Shown here in pieces: positions 56,030 through 64,000 of a stretch of 64,000 bases of DNA. Position 1 is the first letter of the stretch; every line of letters starts with the position of its first letter. This stretch comes from Proteles cristata cristata (taxonomy: Eukaryota > Chordata > Mammalia > Carnivora > Hyaenidae). The translations under genes and the position numbers were made by a program. The notes under the pieces were generated by a model. The model was given only the letters and a program-made list of their open reading frames with translations, ran no database searches and was not told where the DNA came from. The stretch lies in assembly GCA_017311185.1 (NCBI GenBank), contig JAESUZ010002554.1, positions 372,001-436,000 of the forward strand. The letters are read 5' to 3'.

Positions 56030-57317
56030 CAGTTCTCTTACCCCACTTCTTGGATCATGGAACCTTCTGGGGATTATGCTTGTCACCTGGGATTGATTTT
56101 GTAGAATACTTATAAACCTCATCTTTTACTTTTATTTTCTCACTCTGAAGTAAGATCAATACAGATGTTTTATATATGTATCTAAGAAGACATCCTACTT
56201 AGAAATTATCTGACTTGAGATGTTTTATATCTGTGTATAAGGGTGATTCATGTATCCATATAATTGGGTTCCATTATATTAACTAAAATATATTTTAACA
56301 TTGTCTTTTTAAATTAAAAAATGTTGTACATCAATAAGGCAAATATTTTTTTAGGAAATTTATTTTTAAAAAGCAAAGAGGATTAAACAGGTAAGAGAAT
56401 GCCTTTAGGATTCCTAAATAGAGATGTCAGGTCTGCCATTATCTTTAACTGTGTTTATGTTTTCCTTCATGGTGCCACTGCATTGAAAAGCAATATTTTC
56501 AAGAACTACAAATGCCTGTCAGAGCATTTCAAGTACTGAACATTTCAAAATGTTTATGTGTTTATAGATGTAAATTTTTATCCTAGTCCTTACTTCTTAG
56601 GTAAGTGTTTGGGTTTTTTTTCCCCTTTGGTAACAAGGGGAAATGCAAGACACTGCCCTCAAGGAATTTCTCATCTTGACATAAGATCTTAGAGTTCAGC
56701 AGATATGACTGGCATCTTTGTTTGACATTAGAGTAAAGTGTTTTTATGAGTGGATATAAGGCAGCCATCTGCCATCCTGGGGAAGAGACAAAGATTAAAG
56801 AAGCTACCTCTCGTAGAAGCTGGACCTTGGAATCTGTCATCTTTGTTTGATAGGGTCTTGAGGTGGTACTGGGTCAAAACAGGCAGATAAGAGAGGAGGC
56901 TTTTAGTGGAAAAAGTAGCACTGGCTAACATTTATTGAACACTGTTATTAAGAATCACCTCTAATGTTGCGTGTTCCTCATTCACCGTTACTTAATGCAG
57001 TGCCCTGCCGACCTCACCCTGATTTGCAAGGACTCTGGTGGCATACAATTCTCAGGCTTCCAAAGTCTCCACGAAATGAGTCACAACAGTCTTTTAGCCA
57101 AAACCACTGCATTCTTTATTCCTACACTATGGTGGATTTTAATAGCAGGAAGCCAAAAGACAACTTCAAACCTATAGCTCCCCAAAATTCTGCTCAGATA
57201 ATAGATTATTTATCCTATTTAAACTCATGTGCTGTGAGCAGCTTTGTTGCCCTGCTGGGAAATGTCCTGCCATGAAGTAGACTGAGTTCACAGAGATGTT
57301 ATAAAAGTCATGTTTTA
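56030..57317. other. No gene recognised
   Basis: The 103-codon frame at 56964-57275 has no supporting splice sites or motif. A short MIR-like phrase (CTAACATTTATTGAACACTG) lies at 56925. Confidence 0.4.
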
Positions 57318-57530
57318 GGGGCATCTAGGTAGCTCAGTCGGTTAAGTATCCGATTTTGGCTTAGGGCATGGTCCTGCGGTTCATGGGTTCGAGACCCATG
57401 TCAGGCTCTGTGTGCTAACAGCTCAGAGCCAGGAACCTTCCTCAGATTCTGTGTGTGTCTCTATCTGCCCCTCCTCCCCTCCTGCGTGCTCTCTCTCTCT
57501 CAAAATAAATAAACATTAAAAAACATTACA
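57318..57530 (+). mobile_element. Can-SINE, older, sense
   Basis: AGGGGCATCTAGGTAGCTCAG head, intact B-box-like GGTTCATGGGTTCGAGACC and AAATAAATAAACATTAAAA tail. Confidence 0.9.
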
Positions 57531-59711
57531 AATATAAAATAAAATTGATGTTTTGCTCTTCTTTCCTTTCTATATATAATTTATTCCTGTGCATCTCCTC
57601 CTTATCATAAGGGAATTATGGAAATAGTAGAATAGAGACACTAAACCAATTGGAGATTTTTGCGAGGCTGAGTAGTTACCATTTTAAGGGTAATATATAG
57701 ATTTTGAATGAATGATTGAATTTAAATGCTTATTTATTTCTGGTAGAGTGAGCAAACATGGGATAACTCTGACTTACCTACCTTGTATGCATTCACCATG
57801 GAGCAGATACTAGACTAAGCATCACATAAACAATTGTAAAACAACAAAGATGTGTTCTGTATCTTCATGTACTTGAGATAAATAAGCAGTGGTGGTAAAT
57901 GGCTTCAAGAGAAAAAAAAATATTTACCAATTCCCACTTTGGTTTATTTAAGTTACTAATGTGCTAATTCTCAAAATTCCTGGAAATTTCAAAATCGGCT
58001 CCTGTGAGCAGGTGCAGGCTGGCTGTGAAGAGGGAAGGATGTCAGTGTAACAATGGGTAATTCAGAAAGTGGAGGCAGGGTGTCCCAAGGGCTTCATTAC
58101 CAGGAATCTGTAAGCAGTTCCAAACATAAGGAAACATGATTTTCTTTGTTCTTCCTTTGCTTAACTTTTTTAGGCTATGTAAAGATAGCCATAAGAAATT
58201 ATGCTTTTAGACACATTTCATCCATATCCTCTCCATACGTAACCTACCCCTTCACATGGAGGCCCCGTCTCCATTTCCACTTTTCCCTTCTACTCCACAG
58301 CACCAGACTGAGAGCAGCCCGCTCTAAAATTCATAATTTCCTGACATTTTCTTATAAGCAAGCAAAAATATAAAAATTCAAAGGCAAAGCATTCAACTAC
58401 CTATACATTATCTGCTAAATGGCAACTTAGACTAAGGATATTTAATTTTTTCATAAGTACAGTTTAATATATATTTTTAACTATCATTTGTAAAATGTAA
58501 AGCCAAGCAATGTCTTTAAATCAACCATAAAAGGACAAGGGCACCTCTGTTATTTTTCATTTGAGTTTGGATAAGCAAATATATGTTGATTGTGAGCCAT
58601 GGCATAGGGATAGCATAGGTAACCAGAGTTAAAATGGTGTTTGATACAATTGTGTTCTTCTTGAGACATTAGATTGATACCAAACCTTGGTGTCTCATTA
58701 TGAGTCAGGGCGCTGAGGCGTATATACGTCTGGGTCTACCTCAGCTCTTCTATGTTGCTTCTAGAGTGAGTGTTCATAGATGCTTTTGCTTAAATAGTTG
58801 TGACACCATCTGATCTGAATTTTTTCTGTTTTTTTTTTAACATATTTTTCTTTTTCCATGTATAAAGTCATTTTACTTGTATGTTGTATGATTAGGAGAA
58901 CTTATATGTTGAGTGAGGCTACCTTTGGTTAGCCCTGGTTGGTACCATAACTTCCTCTGTTTAACTTTTGCAACAGCAGTTACTTAACTTTCTAAACACG
59001 TAATTGAAAATGCTTGTTATTTTACCAGATAGCCACTTAGTCATTTAATGCCTGTCATTTATTTTGTTTTGTTTTGTTTTGTTAAAGCACATGCATTCCT
59101 CAGTCTGATGCCCATTCAGAGCTTCATCATTTGATAACTACAGCAGTTAAGTTCGCACTCGCTCACCCATGTGGTTGGACTGTAGGGTATATCTGTCTTG
59201 TTCACTGTTTTTCACAAATGCCTAAAAGAGTAACCAGAGCAGAAGAACCCTAACTTCACACTTGTTAGAGAGTACCTAACTTTATATCGTCGGGAATATT
59301 TTGCTACTACTTTAGGAATGAGGAAATCAGTGAGTACAAAGTTTAGTAAAATACAAGTCGATATAGACTTAACAGGCAAAATCAGAATTCAAATCCAGAT
59401 CTGTCTGCCCCCATTAGATGGAAAAAAACAACTGAGATAAAGAAAAAGCCACAATTTGCATCATATCACAGGTGATTAATAACTGTTTTTTGTTCAAACT
59501 GAAATATACGGGGCTTCCCTTTAGTGCTCATTTCGTTCTTCTGATTGCTGTTGACCTCTCTATCTCCAGTCACTTCAGCAAGTGTCTGGGACTGAGCTGG
59601 AGCTAAAAAGAGATTTGTTGAATGATAGATGCCTCTTTGTTTCTACAGCATGTAGCTCAGAGTAATTGTTAGGTACGTTAGGGGCATGTATGTGGTGCAC
59701 GTACATGCGCG

Positions 59712-59715
<4 letters not shown>
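57531..59715. other. No gene recognised
   Basis: Possible antisense L2 end near 57780-57895. (GTTTT)n at about 59061-59082. Otherwise unremarkable. Confidence 0.4.

Positions 59716-59718
<3 letters not shown>

Positions 59719-59750
<32 letters not shown>
59719..59750. repeat. (GA)n microsatellite
   Basis: About 16 pure GA units. Confidence 0.93.
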
Positions 59751-59978
59751 AAGCATGCACTTTTTAGGTTAATGAAAGTTGCACCTCTTGAATTTTAATA
59801 ATCTGGCTTTCATGTGATGTCACTTATTTTCATCATCGTTTGTTTGACTTATTTGTTTATTGTCTATATAGGAACATGCTGGAAGAGAACTGCAGTGGGC
59901 AGTTCCAAGCGCAATATTGGATAAAAGATAGCAGTGGTTTAATGGCTTTACAAATCCTTCAGGAAATTACAATTGCAT
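59751..59978. other. No feature recognised
   Basis: Short unique stretch between two repeats. Confidence 0.5.
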
Positions 59979-60198
59979 TAGGGGTACCTTGATGGTTCAA
60001 TTTAGGCATCAGACTCTTGATTTTGGGTCAGGTCATGACTTCAAGGTTCAGTTCATGAGATCAAGCCCCATGTCGGGGTCTGTGCTGACAGCAAAGAGCC
60101 TGCTTGAGATTCTCTCTCTCTTTCTCTCTCTCTCTCTTTCTGTGCCCTTTCTTAGATCCCACTTGTGCTCTCAAAACAAATAAATAAACAAACAAACG
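59979..60198 (+). mobile_element. Can-SINE, old, sense
   Basis: AGGGGTACCTTGATGGTTCA head, AAAGAGCCTGCTTGAGATTC body and CAAATAAATAAACAAAC tail. Diverged, generic type. Confidence 0.85.
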
Positions 60199-60712
60199 GG
60201 TACATTACAAAAGATTTGCTTCAGTAAATCAGCAATAGATAGCCAATTTTTCTGCCTTCCAAGCTAATGTCCTGACCACTCCTGCCTTATGTTATTATTT
60301 CTATTTTTTAAATGATGAATTATCTATTAATTTCTGCCGGCCATAGACTACTGCAGCCACTGAATAGAGGTGCAACTTTTACATGGTAGGAAGGACACAA
60401 GATAACCCAGCTCTGAACCTGAGATCAGTAACATCAGTCTTTAAAATTCATGTGTCTCTGTCCTGGCCTCCTTCCTACTCCCATGTGCCCAGTCCTCAGT
60501 GACTGTAAATCCCAGGCTGAACATCAGATGCCCAAGGCACTGCCACTTCGTTTCCTTGGGGGCATTCCTTCTTCCCTTTCCACCATCAAAACTCAGACCA
60601 CCTTTTCTCAAGTCTTGCTTTTGGCCAATGAAAATAATAAACCCAGATTTGATCTAATTTAAGGAAAGCATTCATGGCTTGTTATAGCAACATGTTTGCC
60701 AAAGTATGTTTT
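60199..60712. other. No gene recognised
   Basis: The 70-codon frame at 60450-60662 is cysteine/proline containing but has no splice support. Confidence 0.4.
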
Positions 60713-60719
60713 TTAAAAT

Positions 60720-60932
60720 AATTTTTTAAATGTGTATTTATTTATTTTTAGGAGATATGGGGAGTGAGCGAGGGAGGGGCAGAAAGAGGGAAGGATAGGG
60801 AGAGAATCTCAAGGACGCTCCTCTCTGTCAGCACAGAGCCCTAAGCGGGGCTCTGACTCAGGAACCATGAGATCATGACCTGAGCTGAAATCAAGAGCCA
60901 GATGCTTAACTGACTGAGCCACCCAGACATCT
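60720..60932 (-). mobile_element. Can-SINE, old, antisense
   Basis: Tail complement TGTATTTATTTATTTTTAGG through CTGAGCCACCCAGACATCTC head. TAAAATAATTTTT flanks both ends. Confidence 0.9.
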
Positions 60933-60945
60933 CTAAAATAATTTT

Positions 60946-61240
60946 TAAACTCCACCACAATGACTTGAACATTTTTAATAGATATTACTTTATTTTAATG
61001 TTGGGAAAAAACGTAACAAGCACACTCAACTTGTTAACTTTAGGTTAATATGATTTTGGCAAAGGCTATTTTTAAAGAAAAAGTGCAATCTAAAGAAAAA
61101 AATTAAATGCATTGTCTGGCTCTGTACAAAAATAGAGATATGTGATTAATGTTTGAGAAACAATGACATATTGTAATCACTTCTCAGATGACAGTTACCA
61201 TTTATACAGAAACTAAGGAGTCTGGTCCTCTTATTAGTTA
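60946..61240. other. No feature recognised
   Basis: AT-rich sequence. Confidence 0.5.
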
Positions 61241-61244
61241 TTTT

Positions 61245-61447
61245 ATTTTATTTTGAATGTTTTCATTTATTTCTGAGAGAGAGAGAGACAGCATGAGCAT
61301 GATAGGGTGAGAGAGAATCTGAAGCAGGCTCCAGGCCCTGAGCTAGCTGTCAGCACAGAGCCCGACACGGGGCTCAAACCCACGAACCGTGAGATCATGA
61401 CCTGAGCTGAACTTGGACACTCAACCAACTGAGCCACCCAGGCACCC
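61245..61447 (-). mobile_element. Can-SINE, intermediate type, antisense
   Basis: On its own strand the core reads GACAGCTAGCTCAGGGCC, between the old and young forms, and the tail reads CAGAAATAAATG. CCTCTTATTAG flanks both sides. Confidence 0.92.
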
Positions 61448-61464
61448 CTCTTATTAGGTAGTTT

Positions 61465-61869
61465 ATATACTTCAGCCACCATCTTCACAATCTTCAGAGA
61501 AATAAATAGACCACTTTATTATTTTAGGAATAAAGATGCTTAAGCCTTAATTAAGTTTTTGCGGACAGTGACATGAGATCAGGAGCAAAAGTGGGTCTTC
61601 ATCTCTGCTGCTCCAACTAGAAGTCATACATCTTCACAAAATTAAAGAAATACGAATGTCTTCAGTGACCTCCATTTCAAAGATGGGCCATGGTTGGCTG
61701 TGCATTAGTTTTTTTCATAGCCTCCAAAAAGGAAAGATTAGTAGGGGGAAAGAAAATGTTGCATACCTTCACTCATTGTCTGTTTTTAAAATAAATTCAT
61801 ATGACTTCATTGTTAGATTAGCTATAGGGTTTCCAAAGTGTTTGGGCACTTTGCTCTAAGAGATTCAAC
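61465..61869. other. No feature recognised
   Basis: No supported gene or repeat. Confidence 0.5.
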
Positions 61870-61904
61870 CTATTTCTGTCCAGGCCTACAAGGGAGTTTA
61901 GTGT

Positions 61905-62110
61905 ACAGAGGCAGGTGTTCCTAGAACTGGGAGAATTCTTAGACTGCCTGGTCCAGAAGTTCTCATCCTGGTGTCTTAGAGCTATAAGGGGGGTCATACA
62001 TGATCCCACGGCATCCACGAACTCTCTGAATTTATATGCGTAATTGTACAAATACATGAGTATGTCTATTTTTCTCAAAATACTGTCTATTACCAAGGAG
62101 GGACTAACAA
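61905..62110. repeat. Possible MER-type DNA transposon fragment
   Basis: 'Ccagaagttctcatcctggt', 'gggtcatacatgatccc' and 'cacgaactctctgaatttat' resemble an old hAT-type MER element. Tentative. Confidence 0.3.
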
Positions 62111-62219
62111 CCACTAGTTTTGTCTTGATATGCCCTTCTACAGCCTGAGAAACTAAACTACCAACATTGGAGAAGCCCATACAAGTACAGATAGCCAAGA
62201 CCATAATCTTAAATGACAT

Positions 62220-63702
62220 TCATGGGGACCTTGGAGAGTTCATCTTTCTCTCTATCTCCTTATAAATAACTAACTTAATAGCAGCAAGAGTAACTCTGAA
62301 ACTGGAAAGAACTAAGCTCCTGGTATAATATAGGCATTAATATTCAATGATATATTTTCAGTGCCAACTTTACAAAGTTTCCAACATGACCTGATTCATT
62401 TTGTACTTACTAGATTCTTTGTAGGCAATGTGATAAGGCCGTCTGCTTTGTGATGTTACCAAAATTAGTTGTCTGATGATGTCTCTTCTTCCTGTTGGGT
62501 CTCAAGAGACCCTTGTTTTATTGATAGAGCTTGTAAGGAGAAGCAAAGAGAAACAACGGAGTGCTAGGTCATGAAAAATAATTTTCTGCAAATGTAAGGA
62601 ACACAAATCTCATCTATTCTGCAGGAACCAATACATTTCTCATTAGATCAAATCCATCTAGGTGTGAAGGTTATGGGTGATTTTATCCTCTGCCTTCTTA
62701 ATGTATGTAATTAATGATAAACACTGAATAATTTAGAATAGTTTCCTTCAGAGCATTTTCCTAATTTCCACTATGGTCAAGGACACTAATGATGATACTA
62801 ACCATTTATTCAGGGCCAGAAAATTTGATACTTTGATCAGAAGGTCTGCCATTTCAAGTTAAATATTCAAGTGAAATAGTAGCCTTTGACCAGGGTAATG
62901 TTCTGGGCCACTCCCATGGTTCAGAGAGATTTTATCCCATGCCATATTTTGACTTGACTTTTATTTTTCATTTGCAAAACTACAAGTGAATTCAACCTGC
63001 CCTTGTATAAACTGGACATTCCTGTGTTGAGCTTCCCATTCTTTTTAGGCATCTGTTATGCCTTTCATCTTTTATGAATCCAGAGCCAAAAGAAGGGAAT
63101 ATTTTAATATTTCAGGTACATTTACTACTGACATGTCCTTAAAATATATTGGACAAACTAGGATGTTTGGCTTATTCACCTTTGTGCTCCTGGTGACTGC
63201 ACACAGGAAAGTGCTAATACAAAAGGCAACCAAGATGTCCTTGAGTGTATTCGTGACTAAGTGCTCAGGTATGCAGCTTACATCTTCAGTTCTGATTTCT
63301 ACTCTGTCCTGAACTTGAGCTAGCAATTCCTCACTACCTTGTGAATTCTTTGATACTTTTTAAAATTTTTGCTTTGCATATTTTCTTGTTTTTGTGGGAA
63401 AGGTTGATCCCCCAAACTAGAAATAGTGCAGCATTTTAAGGAATATTTCCATTGCGCTTGTGAGATTACCATTATTTTAAATCACTTCCTTAAACACATG
63501 TTGGAAATTATCAAGTGCCCTTTTATTATGAATACTCTTTTTTGTTTTGTTTTAAGAGCTCTGTAAGGAAGAGTATGGCATTCTTGATAGGAAGCAATGC
63601 ATTAATTGTAACTGATTCTTTTCGAACCCTTTAAATGTTAATATCCTCAAACTCCTTTACAATAAAATGGCATTTGATTTTGTTTTCCATTTAAAATTTG
63701 AT
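62220..63702. other. No gene recognised
   Basis: Two 84-codon frames overlap on opposite strands at 63058-63326; neither has splice sites or motifs that support it. Confidence 0.4.
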
Positions 63703-63925
63703 GCGGCACCTGAGTGGCTCAGTCGGGTTAAACATCCAACTCTTGATTTCAGTTCACATCATGATCTCAAAGTCCTGAGATTGAGCCCACATCAGGCTCT
63801 GCACTGGGTTTGGAACCTGCTTAAGATTCTGTCTCTCTCTTCCTCTGCCCCTACTCCACTTTCATACCTCTTGTGCACTCTCTCTCTCTCTCAAAAAAAA
63901 GTAATAAATGATAATAATAAAATAA
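63703..63925 (+). mobile_element. Can-SINE, older generic type
   Basis: GGCACCTGAGTGGCTCAGTC head, GGAACCTGCTTAAGATTCTG body, (CT)n and a mixed A-rich tail. AAAATTTGATG / AAAATTTGATC flanks. Confidence 0.88.
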
Positions 63926-64000
63926 AATTTGATCTTTTAGTCTAAAAATCTTCATTCTGAAACTTCCAGTAAATTCTTAAGTGGTCTTTGCTTTTCTTTT

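Noticed and set aside
56964..57275. 103-codon plus-strand open frame
   Set aside because: No splice sites, motif or conserved-looking composition; an overlapping frame of 68 codons exists in another phase.
61818..62219. 133-codon minus-strand open frame
   Set aside because: It overlaps a probable MER-type repeat and has no coding signature.
63058..63326. Overlapping 84-codon frames on both strands
   Set aside because: Stop-poor by chance; neither has splice signals or a recognisable family.

Overview
The window is mammalian nuclear DNA from a carnivore, very probably a feliform. The strongest clue is about 38 copies or fragments of a tRNA-derived Can-SINE (head like GGGGCGCCTGGGTGGCT, tRNA-like B-box GGTTCGAGCCCC, CT-rich body, A-rich tail). 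They lie on both strands, several with intact target-site duplications, alongside carnivore-type LINE-1 3' ends and ancient mammalian L2, MIR, MER5-type and MLT1-type repeats. There are no bacterial, phage or CRISPR features. Most long open frames in the window are translations of repeats or microsatellites.

One real gene is supported, on the plus strand. Four coding exons at 15910-16104, 17185-17253, 34317-34435 and 45899-45982 have good splice sites and join without a phase conflict (phase 1 to 1, 1 to 1, 0 to 0). They give an open frame of 154 codons from the first in-window ATG to a TAA in the last exon. The first exon starts with two bases of a split codon, so the protein probably begins upstream of the window. 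These exons are the C-terminal part of a serine-rich, hydrophilic protein that I do not recognise, so no symbol is given. Introns are about 1.1, 17.1 and 11.5 kb.

Layout. 1-15.9 kb: upstream intron or flank, with a degenerate L1 reverse-transcriptase relic (7.4-8.7 kb), an antisense L1 3' end (10.0-10.6 kb), a minus-strand segment resembling a terminal exon (about 9.3-9.44 kb) and several SINEs. 15.9-17.3 kb: exons A and B. 17.3-34.3 kb: large intron with nested repeats, including an L2 split by an L1 (28-29.9 kb) and two young SINEs close together inside L2 sequence (25.8-26.4 kb). 34.3 kb: exon C. 34.4-45.9 kb: intron with an MLT1-type LTR, a solo ERV-type LTR, a split older LINE and two large pyrimidine microsatellites. 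45.9 kb: terminal coding exon, then about 3 kb without SINEs that probably includes the 3' UTR. 49-64 kb: intergenic-looking sequence with SINEs, an old antisense L1 (50.9-52.3 kb) and L2/MIR relics.

I found no previously undescribed biological system. The observations most worth checking are the unidentified multi-exon gene, a young SINE subfamily with a visible chain of intermediates, a SINE whose tail has become a pyrimidine tract of about 265 bp, a diverged local duplication near 23.5/24.5 kb, and twin perfect hairpins near 13 kb. All repeat family names come from recalled consensus patterns, not from a database search.
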